Of a DNA stretch of 64,000 nt, positions 1 through 9,128 are shown one piece after another. The stretch comes from Halodesulfovibrio aestuarii (GTDB taxonomy: Bacteria; Desulfobacterota; Desulfovibrionia; Desulfovibrionales; Desulfovibrionaceae). Location: the NCBI RefSeq assembly GCF_050571805.1, contig NZ_CP192219.1; one strand, 5' to 3'. How positions within the stretch are numbered: the stretch's first letter is position 1; each line of letters starts with the position of its first letter. The position numbers were made by a program, and so were the translations under genes. The notes below the pieces were generated by a model. That model was not told the DNA's origin and did not search any database. It worked only from the letters and a program-made list of their open reading frames with translations.

Positions 1-654
1 TTTTTCGCCTGCAATAAGTGCTTCGCGAAGCGCATGATACTCTTCTTCGTTTAATGCGCAGTTGAGATAGTCATCATCATCCGGATTGTAGCGGGAACCC
101 CAGAAGGCAATATCCATATTAATGGAATCCGCTGCGATGATTGGAGCAATTGCATCATAGAAGTACAGATGTGTTGCATCAACGGCTTTTGCAAGGGATT
201 CACTGAGTGCGTCACTGGCCAGTGGCCCTGCAGCAAGGACAACTGCATCGAAATCTGCAAGTTCTTCAGCTTCAAGGGATGTAATTTCTTTATGTACGAG
301 GGTGATATTTTCATCCTCGTTGATTGCTTTGGTGATGTAGTCACTAAACAGTTCACGGTTTACAGCCAACGCTTTACCGGCAGGAACATGCGTAGCTTCT
401 GCTGCTTCGAGCACAAGGCTGTCGAGTTCACGCATCTCCTGTTTCAGAACGCCTACAGCAGCGTCTGGCTGGTCGGAGCGGAAGGAGTTGGAACAAACAA
501 GTTCTGCAAGTCCTTCATAGCTATGTGCAGGAGAGTATTTCTCCGGTTTCATTTCAAATATAGTAACAGCGACTCCGGCTCGGGAAAGCTTGCGGGCACA
601 TTCACAGCCGGCAAGACCACCGCCGATAATAGCAATATTGGATAGTTCTGACAC
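1..654 (-). CDS. trmFO: Methylenetetrahydrofolate-tRNA-(uracil-5-)-methyltransferase TrmFO (3' truncated by window edge)
   Basis: This enzyme makes 5-methyluridine at position 54 of tRNA, using methylene-tetrahydrofolate and FAD. The visible 218 residues are the N-terminal half of a protein of about 440 residues; the rest lies beyond position 1. The N-terminus has a GxGxAG dinucleotide-binding loop (IGGGLAGCECARKL), followed by the family signatures ELVCSNSFRSD and GVLKQEMRELDSL and later LYFYDAIAPII, all typical of TrmFO/Gid. I chose the GTG at 654-652 because an AGGAGG ribosome-binding site lies 5 bases upstream. The next gene upstream on the same strand is glgP, with a terminator-like hairpin between them, so trmFO probably has its own promoter. 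The family call is firm. Confidence 0.93.
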   Translation of the reverse strand, partial: MSELSNIAIIGGGLAGCECARKLSRAGVAVTIFEMKPEKYSPAHSYEGLAELVCSNSFRSDQPDAAVGVLKQEMRELDSLVLEAAEATHVPAGKALAVNRELFSDYITKAINEDENITLVHKEITSLEAEELADFDAVVLAAGPLASDALSESLAKAVDATHLYFYDAIAPIIAADSINMDIAFWGSRYNPDDDDYLNCALNEEEYHALREALIAGEK

Positions 655-715
655 AGAAGCCTCCTATGGGAATGTGCGTCAAATAGACCATTGGCTTCAC
701 TTTAGCAACTGTTTT

Positions 716-752
716 AGAAAGGGCGAAAGTGCTGTGCATGCACCTTCGCCCC
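716..752 (-). terminator. Terminator-like hairpin after glgP
   Basis: GGGCGAA and GTGC arms pair with GCAC and TTCGCCC, with a one-base bulge on each side. On the minus strand the stem is followed by TTTCT. It sits between the stop of glgP and the start of trmFO. Confidence 0.6.
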
Positions 753-801
753 TATATATAATGTTATGATTACGTTCTTCCGCAGTGTGATATGTCGAAT
801 G

Positions 802-3381
802 TCAGGATGTTTCCTGTGGAACTGCCCAGCGAATTAATCCCAATGACCGAGGGTCAATGAGTAGCGGGTTTGTCGGGATAATACGGATTGTATAACCGAA
901 CCTGCCGGGTTTTGTCGGTGAGACTTTCCCTTCAAAATGTTGCCAGCCTTCAGGGTCAGTGTCGCCTATCGGAGTAAGCTTACGGATGTTACGGGAGGCA
1001 AATTCTCCGTTCTGTTGTACTTGTCCAAAGTAAGCTTCGGTAGAAATGCTGTCACAAGGAATGCCGTTAAGTTTAACATCAACACTTATACGGATGGATT
1101 CTCCTACAAAGGTTTCATCCATAATTTCTATGTTGGCGTTGCGCAAATCAATACCACCCCATTTCGTCATGATATCATTACGCCATTCTGCAAGTTCCCG
1201 TGCCGGCTGGAAATCATATCGGGCCAAGTTATTGTAGTTGTCGTATGCCGGTTTGTAGGCTTTACGGACGTAGTCCATGACCATGCGGTGTGAGTTGAAC
1301 TCAGGTCCCAGTGTGGTGAGTGCTTTTTTCATGCGGTGAATCCACTGTCGGGGAAGACCACCGCGTCCACGATCGTAAAATTCAGGAATAATTTCAAATT
1401 CAAGTACATTGAAGAGCGTGCGGAGCTCAACATAGTCCTGATAGTCAGGATCGGAATACTCTTCGCCTTTGCCGATAGCCCATCCAATACTGTTGTCCGG
1501 TATAAATGCTTCGTCCCACCAGCCGTCAAGAGTACTGAAGGTGAGTACGCCGTTGAAAATTGCCTTCATTCCGCTGGTTCCACATGCTTCATAAGGTCTT
1601 CGTGGTGTGTTGAGCCATATGTCACAGCCTCCCAGCATATATTTGGCGATATCTATGTCATAGTCTTCCAAAAAGACCATGTGGAAGCGGTAGTCTAAGC
1701 TACGACAGGTGGATACGACTTCTTTTATGTATTTTTTGCCTTCGCTGTCCGCGGGATGCGCTTTACCTGCAAAAACGAACTGAATAGGTCGATCGACATC
1801 TTTAAACAAACGAAGCAGTCTGTCCTTTTCACGCATTATAAGGTTTGCGCGTTTGTAGGTTGCAAAGCGTCTGGCGAAGCCTATTGTAAGTGCTTGCGGG
1901 TTCAGGATTTCGTCTGCATTTTGAATGTCCTGTTTACGTGCACCGTACGCCTGTAGTTGCTTGCGAAGACGATGACGGGCAAAGTCTACAAGGCGTGCGC
2001 GAAGCCGCTCATGAGTACGCCATAATTCAGCATCGGAAATGTTGGCTGCGCGGCTCCATATTGTCTTACAATCCGGATCTTCCCGCCAGTTTGTTCCTAA
2101 ATATCTATCATAAACTTCGCGCATATCATCAGCCGTCCATGTTGGGGCATGGATACCGTTTGTAAGCGCAGAAATCGGAATGTCATCATGCGGGTAGAGC
2201 GGCCAGAGTGATTTCCACATTTTTCGGGAAACGTGTTTATGTAGTTTGGATACTCCGTTGTTGAAACGGGACAGCTTGAGAGCAAGGACGGTCATGCAGA
2301 ATTCTTCCTGATCATCGAACGGATTTTCGCGTCCGAAGGAAAGAAAAACTTTGAAGGCCAATCCCAAATCGCGCGCGTATTCTCTGAAATACTTCTCCAT
2401 AAGTTCCGGGCTGAACCTGTCGTTTCCCGCAGGAACAGGTGTATGTGTTGTGAAGATAGAACTTGAAGCAACTATTTCTGATGCCGATTCAAAGGAAAGT
2501 CCTTTCTGCATATATGAGCGGATACGTTCAACGCCGGCAAAGGCAGAATGTCCTTCGTTCATATGGATTACTTTAGGATGATAGCCGCAGACTTCGAGCA
2601 CTTTCATGCCGCCGATTCCGAGCAGGATTTCCTGCCAAAGACGCATCTCTTTATCACCACCATACAGGCTTGCGGTTATGGCGCGATGCTCGGGCCGGTT
2701 CTCAGCCATTTCGGTATCCATCAGTAACAGAGTAATGCGGCCAACTTGTGCTTTCCATATTTGTGCTCGAAGTTTTCGCCGGCCAAGGGGAATAGCAATC
2801 TGTATCTGTTTGCCGTTTTCATCTTCCATAGGAAGAATTGGAATCTGATTGAAGTCGAGGTCTGGATAGGATTCCTGTTGCCAACCGTCCGGTGTGAGGT
2901 ACTGGTGATAGTAGCCGTGTTTGTAAAGCAGACCGACGCCTACCAATGGAATATTTAAATCTGACGCAGACTTAAGATGATCGCCCGCAAGAATTCCTAA
3001 CCCGCCAGAGTAAATTGGCATACAGCTGGCTATACCGAATTCGAAACTGAAATATGCAACTACAGGATTCTCCGGTGATGCCTCCTCAATGATAGGTGAT
3101 GGCCGTTCTTCAAAATATTCTTTGAGCGTATCGACTGTAATCTTGAGTTGCGATTGGAAAAATGGGTCGCTCGCAACTGTTTTTAAACGCTGCGGGTCTA
3201 CCTGCTGAAGGAACAGTAGCGGGTTATGACTTGTTGTAGCCCATAATTGCTGGTCTATCTGTTTAAAGACATTGTCGGTATGCCCACACCATGTGAAACG
3301 GAAGTTATAGGCGAGTTTCCATAATTCTTCCAAACCTTCTGGCAGCTTTGGAATTACGTTGAATATTTTTAACGGCTGCAT
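802..3381 (-). CDS. glgP: Alpha-glucan (glycogen/maltodextrin) phosphorylase
   Basis: This glycosyltransferase family 35 enzyme releases glucose-1-phosphate from alpha-1,4-glucans with pyridoxal phosphate. The protein has 859 residues. It begins with the DUF3417-type N-terminal region of the short alpha-glucan phosphorylases (LPEGLEELWKLAYNFRFTW), continues with YFSFEFGIASCMPIYSGGLG, and has the PLP-site segment EACGTSGMKAIFNG with the lysine at about residue 606. The open frame extends 11 codons upstream, but the ATG at 3381-3379 has a GGAGA ribosome-binding site at good distance and starts MQPLKIFNVIP, so I use it. It is a single gene here with no glycogen-synthesis neighbours. A role in glycogen or maltodextrin breakdown is inferred from the family. 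Confidence 0.93.
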   Translation of the reverse strand: MQPLKIFNVIPKLPEGLEELWKLAYNFRFTWCGHTDNVFKQIDQQLWATTSHNPLLFLQQVDPQRLKTVASDPFFQSQLKITVDTLKEYFEERPSPIIEEASPENPVVAYFSFEFGIASCMPIYSGGLGILAGDHLKSASDLNIPLVGVGLLYKHGYYHQYLTPDGWQQESYPDLDFNQIPILPMEDENGKQIQIAIPLGRRKLRAQIWKAQVGRITLLLMDTEMAENRPEHRAITASLYGGDKEMRLWQEILLGIGGMKVLEVCGYHPKVIHMNEGHSAFAGVERIRSYMQKGLSFESASEIVASSSIFTTHTPVPAGNDRFSPELMEKYFREYARDLGLAFKVFLSFGRENPFDDQEEFCMTVLALKLSRFNNGVSKLHKHVSRKMWKSLWPLYPHDDIPISALTNGIHAPTWTADDMREVYDRYLGTNWREDPDCKTIWSRAANISDAELWRTHERLRARLVDFARHRLRKQLQAYGARKQDIQNADEILNPQALTIGFARRFATYKRANLIMREKDRLLRLFKDVDRPIQFVFAGKAHPADSEGKKYIKEVVSTCRSLDYRFHMVFLEDYDIDIAKYMLGGCDIWLNTPRRPYEACGTSGMKAIFNGVLTFSTLDGWWDEAFIPDNSIGWAIGKGEEYSDPDYQDYVELRTLFNVLEFEIIPEFYDRGRGGLPRQWIHRMKKALTTLGPEFNSHRMVMDYVRKAYKPAYDNYNNLARYDFQPARELAEWRNDIMTKWGGIDLRNANIEIMDETFVGESIRISVDVKLNGIPCDSISTEAYFGQVQQNGEFASRNIRKLTPIGDTDPEGWQHFEGKVSPTKPGRFGYTIRIIPTNPLLIDPRSLGLIRWAVPQETS

Positions 3382-3647
3382 GCTGTTTCTCCTGCGTACA
3401 ATTAGAGCATTCAAACCTTGTTATGCCATAGAGTTGCTTTTTTCGCAGCGTTTTTGATGATTAATCAAAGTGTATCAGTAACGGTTGTAGGGCTAATTAG
3501 CTGGACTTTTTTTATTTACTGCTAATATCATCTGTACTTATACCGTGAATGATGGAAACGTATCTTCGTTTCTTTACTCTCTGGCTTGTCTGGAATATTG
3601 GTTATGTTTGTTTGAACAAATACCCGAAAAGTTTTCTGGAGTTATCC

Positions 3648-4166
3648 GTGAGTGATCAGGAATCGTTACAGAATACAATGAGTTTGCAGTTGAACGTTCG
3701 TTTTTTACGTAATTCAGCTGCTGAATTATATGGTTCTGGTGTTGATATAAACGGCGCGTGTGGTCTGGCATATGCGACCCCGTGTTCTGCGGGCCTCGAT
3801 TTGCGAGCCTGCTTTGAGGAAGAAGAAATTATGATTCCTGCCGGTGGTCGTTATGCTATCCCTGCCGGTATTGCCATTGACCCGCAGTGCAACACCGTGG
3901 CTGGATTTATTTATTCCCGCAGCGGTCTAGGTACAAAAAAAGGGTTAACCGTTAGTCAGGGTGTCGGAGTTGTTGATCCTGATTATCGTGGCGAAATTTT
4001 TATTTCTTTATTGAATACTTCCGGAGAAGATCGTGTGATTGCACGTGGTGAACGTGTCGCGCAGTTGGTTTTTCAGCCATTTTTCCGTGCTCAGATCTCC
4101 GTAGTGGATTCACTGGAGGACACTGAGCGTGGAGAAGGTGGTTTCGGACATACCGGAACTATGTAA
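3648..4166 (+). CDS. dut: dUTP diphosphatase
   Basis: This enzyme hydrolyses dUTP to dUMP and pyrophosphate, keeping uracil out of DNA and feeding thymidylate synthesis. All five trimeric dUTPase motifs are present in order: SAGLDLRA, YSRSGLGTKKGL, GVVDPDYRGEI, GERVAQLVFQP and the C-terminal arm GEGGFGHTG. The frame is open from an ATG at 3549, but that adds an unlikely 33-residue leader. I prefer the GTG at 3648, which has GGAG 6 bases upstream and gives 172 residues. An ATG at 3678 (162 residues) is possible but lacks a well-placed ribosome-binding site. argD follows 45 bases downstream on the same strand. Confidence 0.92.
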   Translation: MSDQESLQNTMSLQLNVRFLRNSAAELYGSGVDINGACGLAYATPCSAGLDLRACFEEEEIMIPAGGRYAIPAGIAIDPQCNTVAGFIYSRSGLGTKKGLTVSQGVGVVDPDYRGEIFISLLNTSGEDRVIARGERVAQLVFQPFFRAQISVVDSLEDTERGEGGFGHTGTM

Positions 4167-4211
4167 CACAACTTTATAACCCGCAGTGAGCGGTAAAAAG
4201 CGGATGATAGA

Positions 4212-5411
4212 ATGAGTACTAGTTTTGATGCGTTGAAACATCGTGAAGAAAAGCTTTTATGCCGCACCTACGGGCGTTATCCACTTGCTATTAAGCGAGG
4301 CGAAGGCGCTCGTTTGTATGATTTCGATGGCAAAGAGTATATTGACCTGTTAGCCGGAATTGCCGTGACCAATGTAGGCCATTGTCGACCGGAACTGGCA
4401 GATGTGATGGCGGAGCAGGCTCGAAAGCTCGTACACGTGAGCAACCTGTTTTATCAGGAAGAGCAGCTTGAACTTGCAGAAAAAATTCTTGCAACATGTC
4501 ATTTAGATAAAGCATTTTTCTGTAACTCCGGTGCGGAAGCGAACGAAGCCGCAATCAAAATTTGCCGACGATATACACAGCGGGTTAAAGGGCGTGATGC
4601 AGGTGAGATAATTACTTTTACCGGTGCGTTTCATGGTAGAACTCTCGCAACGGTAGCGGCAACTGGACAGGAAAAATTTGCTGATGGATTTGCTCCAATC
4701 CCTCAAGGCTTTAAGCAAGTTGCCTGGGGTGATCTGGAAGCGTTTGAAGAAGCCATCACTGACTCTACCGCTGGCGTTCTTGTTGAAGTTGTTCAGGGCG
4801 AGGGCGGAGTTCGGCCAATGACTGCCGAGTTTGCAAAAGGTGTTGAACGCATTTGCCGTGAGAAGGGTATTCTTTTTATGGTGGATGAGATTCAGACAGG
4901 GCTGTGCCGTACGGGTAAGTTCTGGGCGCATCAGCTGTTTGGACTCAAGCCGGATGTAATGAGTTGCGCAAAGGCGTTAGCCAATGGCCTTCCAATGGGC
5001 GCAATGCTGTGTACAGATGAAGTTGCAAAGGGGTTTGAACTGGGAAGCCATGCAACAACGTTTGGTGCCGGTGCCGTTCTCTCTGCTGTTGCGGCAAAAG
5101 TTATTGATATTATGGTGGACGAGAAACTTGCAGAGCGCGCTCATGAGCTTGGAGAATATGCCATGAACGCGTTTCGTGAGATAGGTAAGCGCCATCCGGG
5201 TACTATTGATGAAGTGCGCGGGTATGGTCTTATGATAGGTATTGTCCTTGCTGAAGATGGTAAGGCAATATGGGAAGCACTTATTGAAAAAGGCTTCATT
5301 TTAAACCTTACACAAGGAACTGTTTTGCGCCTTGTGCCACCACTGGTAATTTCTAAAGAAGATATTGATGTTTTTGCCGAAGTTTTAGAAGAGCTTCTCT
5401 CTCAAAAATAA
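4212..5411 (+). CDS. argD: Acetylornithine / class III aminotransferase
   Basis: This PLP-dependent class III aminotransferase most likely interconverts N-acetylornithine and N-acetylglutamate semialdehyde in arginine synthesis. The 399-residue protein has the family features: YIDLLAGIAVTNVGHCRPEL near the N-terminus, FCNSGAEANEAAIK for phosphate binding, the FHGRTLA segment, the DEIQTGLCRTG motif, and the PLP lysine in SCAKALANG at residue 254. Length and motifs fit ArgD better than gamma-aminobutyrate or ornithine-delta aminotransferases, but substrate preference in this family cannot be fixed from sequence alone. The ribosome-binding site before the ATG is weak. A U-tailed terminator follows. 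Confidence 0.88.
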   Translation: MSTSFDALKHREEKLLCRTYGRYPLAIKRGEGARLYDFDGKEYIDLLAGIAVTNVGHCRPELADVMAEQARKLVHVSNLFYQEEQLELAEKILATCHLDKAFFCNSGAEANEAAIKICRRYTQRVKGRDAGEIITFTGAFHGRTLATVAATGQEKFADGFAPIPQGFKQVAWGDLEAFEEAITDSTAGVLVEVVQGEGGVRPMTAEFAKGVERICREKGILFMVDEIQTGLCRTGKFWAHQLFGLKPDVMSCAKALANGLPMGAMLCTDEVAKGFELGSHATTFGAGAVLSAVAAKVIDIMVDEKLAERAHELGEYAMNAFREIGKRHPGTIDEVRGYGLMIGIVLAEDGKAIWEALIEKGFILNLTQGTVLRLVPPLVISKEDIDVFAEVLEELLSQK

Positions 5412-6048
5412 CAGCAATACCTTTTTTCCATTACTGCAAATCCCTGTCTTGATAGAGACAGGGATTTTTTTTTGATTCTTTATATTTTTTTTTGGAAGGA
5501 AAATTTGTAACAGTCCAATTTGTATGAATTGTTGTGTTGTTGCCGCAATTGTCGACAAATTTGTTGTTGATAACTTGCTAAAATAGCACGTCTGTTTTGA
5601 AAAACAAGGATAAAATAACAAATTTGTAAAACTAGCAAGCAGTGCTGTTTTGGGATGTATTTTGTCTTTAGCTGGTATTGTAAGAAAGGAGAAATCTTTT
5701 GAATAATCAGGAGAAGAAAGCTTTATACACTTTTTCATACAACATGTTATAATACAAAAGAAATAGTTATAATGATTGTGTAAGCAGATAGCTTAAAAAA
5801 TAAAGTTTTTTACAAGAAACTTAGGTGAGTTGACAAAAAATAAAATACTCATGTAATAAGATTGGGAGGTTAGGAAGAGTTGCGTTCAAGGGGGAATTGG
5901 GTGTTATTTTTGTGAATTTTCCAGAATAGTACCCAATATTGTCCGCATCATAAAAAATCCTTCTTCTTTTAAACGTCTTCTCCTTCTTTTTATAAATAAC
6001 AAAAATGGAAACAGAGCACTTTTGTGTTCGATATAGGATGTATTCATC
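5412..6048 (+). other. Gene-free, AT-rich region with argD terminator and upstream region of the amino-acid ABC operon
   Basis: No convincing gene is present; short open frames on the minus strand lack ribosome-binding sites and resemble no protein. It holds the argD terminator, two copies of the 10-bp palindrome ACAAATTTGT (5555-5564 and 5618-5627) with further AATTTGT copies nearby, two TATAAT hexamers around 5749-5772, and a perfect TTGACA at 5830-5835 without a good -10. It is likely the control region of the downstream transporter operon. Confidence 0.6.
5438..5473 (+). terminator. Rho-independent terminator after argD
   Basis: AATCCCTGTCT pairs with AGACAGGGATT around a short loop, followed by a run of about eight T on the plus strand, 27 bases after the argD stop. 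Confidence 0.9.
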
Positions 6049-6777
6049 ATGGCGATGATTGAAATTAAAGATATCAACAAATGGTATGGCGACTTCCACG
6101 TACTTAAAAACGTGAGTGAAAAAGTTGAACAGGGTGAGGTGCTTGTTATTTGTGGCCCTTCAGGATCTGGTAAATCAACTTTTATTCGTTGTATCAACCG
6201 CCTTGAAGAAATCCAGAAAGGCGAGATTTTGCTTGAAGGACATTCTATCCATGCAGATGATGTTAACGTAAACGATTTGCGTACTGAAGTGGGTATGGTT
6301 TTTCAGCAGTTCAACCTGTATCCGCACCTGAGCGTTCTTGAAAACGTAACACTTGCACCGATTAAAGTTCGCAAGATGCCTAAAGGACAGGCTGAAGAAC
6401 TTGCTATGAAATTGCTTGAGCGTGTCGGAATTCACGATCAGGCAAGCAAATTTCCTATTGAATTATCAGGTGGTCAGCAGCAGCGTGTAGCAATTGCCCG
6501 CGCACTTGCCATGAAACCTAAAGTCATGCTGTTTGACGAGCCTACTTCTGCTCTTGATCCTGAAATGATCAACGAAGTGCTTAACGCTATGAAAGACCTT
6601 GCGCGTGAAGGAATGACGATGCTCTGCGTAACTCATGAAATGGGCTTTGCCCGTGAAGTTGCTGATCGAGTAATCTTTATGGATGCCGGTGAGATTGTGG
6701 AAGAAGGGACGCCGGAACATTTCTTCAGAAATCCGCAGCATGAGCGAACAAAGGCTTTCCTGAAGGAAATCCTCTAG
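6049..6777 (+). CDS. Polar amino-acid ABC transporter, ATP-binding protein
   Basis: This is the ATPase of a GlnQ/GltL-type importer for polar amino acids. The 242 residues carry a Walker A motif GPSGSGKST (36-44), Q-loop VFQQFNLYPHL, signature LSGGQQQRVAIARAL, Walker B VMLFDEPTSALDP and the switch histidine in CVTHEMGFA. The start ATG has AGGATG about 8 bases upstream. It is the first gene of a four-gene transporter set (ATPase, binding protein, two permeases), all on the plus strand. The binding protein resembles glutamate/aspartate receptors, so these substrates are most likely. Sure of the family; substrate is inferred. Confidence 0.93.
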   Translation: MAMIEIKDINKWYGDFHVLKNVSEKVEQGEVLVICGPSGSGKSTFIRCINRLEEIQKGEILLEGHSIHADDVNVNDLRTEVGMVFQQFNLYPHLSVLENVTLAPIKVRKMPKGQAEELAMKLLERVGIHDQASKFPIELSGGQQQRVAIARALAMKPKVMLFDEPTSALDPEMINEVLNAMKDLAREGMTMLCVTHEMGFAREVADRVIFMDAGEIVEEGTPEHFFRNPQHERTKAFLKEIL

Positions 6778-6834
6778 AATAATACGAGTTTGTGATTTTT
6801 ACAAATTCTGGACCAGCTAAATAGGAGTAAGTAT

Positions 6835-7647
6835 ATGAAACGTTTTGTGCTGATGGCGTTGACACTATGTCTCGTACTGGCCTGCACTACTGCTTTTGCG
6901 GGTAGAATTGACGACATAAAAGCACGTGGTGCTTTGGTTTGTGGCGTTAAAGATTCCGTAGTTCCTTTTGGTTACGTTGATCAGGCATCCAGCCAGCTTG
7001 TCGGCTTTGATGTAGATATCTGTCGCGCAATTGCAAAAGATCTTGGTGTAGAATTACAGCTTAAGACTGTTACTTCCTCCACACGTATCCCGATGGTTGT
7101 AAACGGACAGGTTGATATTGCCGCTGCAACCATGACTCATAAGCATGCTCGTGATGAAGTTATTGACTTCTCCCTCACGTATTTTATGGACGGTCAAAAA
7201 CTGCTTGTAGCAAAAGATTCCGGCATCAAATCTGCTGCTGATCTTGCTGGTAAAAAAGTTGCAACCGTAAAAGGTTCCACTTCTGAAAAAAATATTAAAA
7301 CTGCTCAGCCTAAAGCACGCGTACTCTCTTTTGACGAGTACCCGCAGGCATTCCTTGCTCTTAAACAGGGTAAAGCTGTTGCCGTAACTACTGACTCCAC
7401 CATTCTTCTTGGTTTGAAAAACTCTGCTCCAGAGCCTGCTAATTGGGCAATTGTTGGTGATTACATTGCTGCTGAACCTTATGGTCTTGGTATTGCGGAA
7501 AATGATTCCGACTTCCGTGATTTCATTAACAAAACCTTAAACGATCTGTGGCGTTCTGGTGAGTACCAGAAAATTTACAATAAATGGTTCGGCAAAGACT
7601 CAAACTACTACCTGCCTCTTACTTGGCAGATGGAATTGTGGCCATAA
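6835..7647 (+). CDS. Periplasmic amino-acid-binding protein of ABC transporter
   Basis: This is the solute receptor of the transporter (SBP family 3). A classic signal peptide covers residues 1-22, ending AFAG. The mature part has the family features VVPFGYVD, GFDVDICRAIAKDLGV, and a C-terminal FRDFINKTLNDLWRSGEYQKIYNKWFG. The segment NGQVDIAAATMTHKHAR is like that of glutamate/aspartate-type receptors (GltI). The ORF lies 57 bases after the ATPase gene with AGGAG upstream of the ATG. A strong hairpin directly after its stop probably lets this protein be made in excess over the permeases. Confidence 0.93.
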   Translation: MKRFVLMALTLCLVLACTTAFAGRIDDIKARGALVCGVKDSVVPFGYVDQASSQLVGFDVDICRAIAKDLGVELQLKTVTSSTRIPMVVNGQVDIAAATMTHKHARDEVIDFSLTYFMDGQKLLVAKDSGIKSAADLAGKKVATVKGSTSEKNIKTAQPKARVLSFDEYPQAFLALKQGKAVAVTTDSTILLGLKNSAPEPANWAIVGDYIAAEPYGLGIAENDSDFRDFINKTLNDLWRSGEYQKIYNKWFGKDSNYYLPLTWQMELWP

Positions 7648-7661
7648 GCTTTAACTAACCG

Positions 7662-7698
7662 ATAAAGAGCGCAATGGCTTCATTGCGCTCTTTATTTT
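7662..7698 (+). terminator. Intra-operon hairpin between binding-protein and permease genes
   Basis: AAAGAGCGCAATG pairs perfectly with CATTGCGCTCTTT around the loop GCTT (13 bp, extendable to 15), followed by a short T-rich stretch. Its place between receptor and permease genes suggests a leaky terminator or an mRNA-stabilising hairpin. Confidence 0.75.
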
Positions 7699-7715
7699 AC
7701 TGTTTCGAGGCTGTT

Positions 7716-8417
7716 TTGAATTATACGTTCGATTGGAATAAAGTTCTTTCCGGAGAACATCTGGATTGGATTATAAGTGGGGTAGGCGTTACTCTGCAGA
7801 TTTCTGCGGTTTCGCTTGTCATTGCCCTGCTGCTCGGTACCACCATTGCTGTAATGCGTATGACGAAAGTTAAACCACTTATTTGGTTTAGTGCTTCGTT
7901 TACAGAATTTTTCCGTAATACTCCGCTTCTTGTACAAATATTTTTTTGGTACTTCGGCGCTGATAGTTTACTTCCGCGTTTTGTTCTGGATTGGCTCTAT
8001 GAACAGGATTTTGAGTTTTGTGCCGGTGTTATTGCCTTATCTGTTTACACCGCATCCTTTATTGCAGAAGAAATTCGTGCCGGAGTAAACTCCATTCCTA
8101 AAAATCAGCTTGAAGCATCCCGTGCGTGTGGCCTCTCTTTTGTGCAGGCAATGCGGTATGTTATCTTGCCTCAGGCGTTTAGGATTATTGTTCCGCCAAT
8201 GATTTCGCAGGCACTCAACCTTCTTAAAAACTCTTCCCTTTGTATGACTATTGGTGTTGCAGAACTGACCTACATGGCTCGACAGATTGAATCGTATACC
8301 TTCCGTGGTTTCGAAGCGTTTACAGTTAGTACGCTTATTTATCTGTGTATCTCGCTGATAGTTTCTTTCTCCATTAACTTCTACAACAAACGCTACTTGC
8401 GTGCTGTTAGCTACTAG
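7716..8417 (+). CDS. Amino-acid ABC transporter permease (HisM/GltJ type)
   Basis: This is an inner-membrane permease subunit of the polar amino-acid transporter. It has about five hydrophobic segments and the EAA loop EASRACGLSFVQAMRYVILP that contacts the ATPase. The frame is open from an ATG at 7674, but that ATG lies inside the intra-operon hairpin. I chose the TTG at 7716, with GAGG 5 bases upstream, giving LNYTFDWNKVL, like the start of other GltJ-type permeases (233 residues). The second permease follows after 11 bases, so the two are probably translated together. Confidence 0.9.
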   Translation: MNYTFDWNKVLSGEHLDWIISGVGVTLQISAVSLVIALLLGTTIAVMRMTKVKPLIWFSASFTEFFRNTPLLVQIFFWYFGADSLLPRFVLDWLYEQDFEFCAGVIALSVYTASFIAEEIRAGVNSIPKNQLEASRACGLSFVQAMRYVILPQAFRIIVPPMISQALNLLKNSSLCMTIGVAELTYMARQIESYTFRGFEAFTVSTLIYLCISLIVSFSINFYNKRYLRAVSY

Positions 8418-8428
8418 GAGAATAACTT

Positions 8429-9121
8429 ATGCAATGGGATATTGTAATAGATAACTTTCCGTACCTTCTTTGGGGCGCGTACCCGAAAGGGCCACTTGGC
8501 GGCCTTGCGCTGAGTATTCTACTTTCGCTTGGCGGTATCTTCGGTGCATTCTGGATTGGGCTTGCTGCCGGATTGATGCGTCTTTCTAAACGGTGGTTCA
8601 TAAAACTGCCATCCGTTATTTACATTGAGATTATCCGTGGTGTTCCGCTGCTAATGCTCATTTTCTGGTTTTATTTCCTTGCACCGATTTTGCTTGGAAA
8701 AACGCTGCCGGAAGCAGAGTCTGCTTTGGTTGCATTTATCGTATTTACAGGTGCATATATTGGTGAGATCGTACGTGCAGGTGTTATTGCATTGCCGAAG
8801 GGACAGATGGAAGCATCTCGCGCAAGCGGCCTTACGCATTTGCAGGCTATGCGCTATGTTATTTTGCCTCAGGCTCTTAGAAATATGATCCCGTCTTTTG
8901 TTAACCAGTTTGTTTCTTTGACAAAAGATACTTCGTTGGCATATGTTATTGGTGTTGTCGAACTCACGCGTGCCGCAGTTCAGGTCAATAACCGTACTCT
9001 TTCTGCTCCGATGGAGATCTACCTTACCATCCTTGTCATGTACTTCGTGATTTGTTACGTCCTAACTGCCTTGAGTCGAAAACTCGAAAAGAAAATGGCT
9101 CGATATCAGGCAAGAGGATAA
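8429..9121 (+). CDS. Amino-acid ABC transporter permease (GltK type)
   Basis: This is the second inner-membrane permease of the transporter, 230 residues. It has several hydrophobic helices, the FYxxxPxLLGKTL-like periplasmic loop, and the EAA motif EASRASGLTHLQAMRYVILP. AGGAG sits 7 bases before the ATG. It differs from the first permease in the N-terminal region, so the two most likely form a heterodimer, as in glutamate/aspartate importers. prmA follows after 7 bases and may be cotranscribed. Confidence 0.92.
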   Translation: MQWDIVIDNFPYLLWGAYPKGPLGGLALSILLSLGGIFGAFWIGLAAGLMRLSKRWFIKLPSVIYIEIIRGVPLLMLIFWFYFLAPILLGKTLPEAESALVAFIVFTGAYIGEIVRAGVIALPKGQMEASRASGLTHLQAMRYVILPQALRNMIPSFVNQFVSLTKDTSLAYVIGVVELTRAAVQVNNRTLSAPMEIYLTILVMYFVICYVLTALSRKLEKKMARYQARG

Positions 9122-9128
9122 TTAATTT

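Noticed and set aside
5385..6197. Minus-strand open frames of 92-117 codons between argD and the ABC operon
   Set aside because: They overlap real genes or AT-rich control sequence and have no ribosome-binding sites or recognisable residues.
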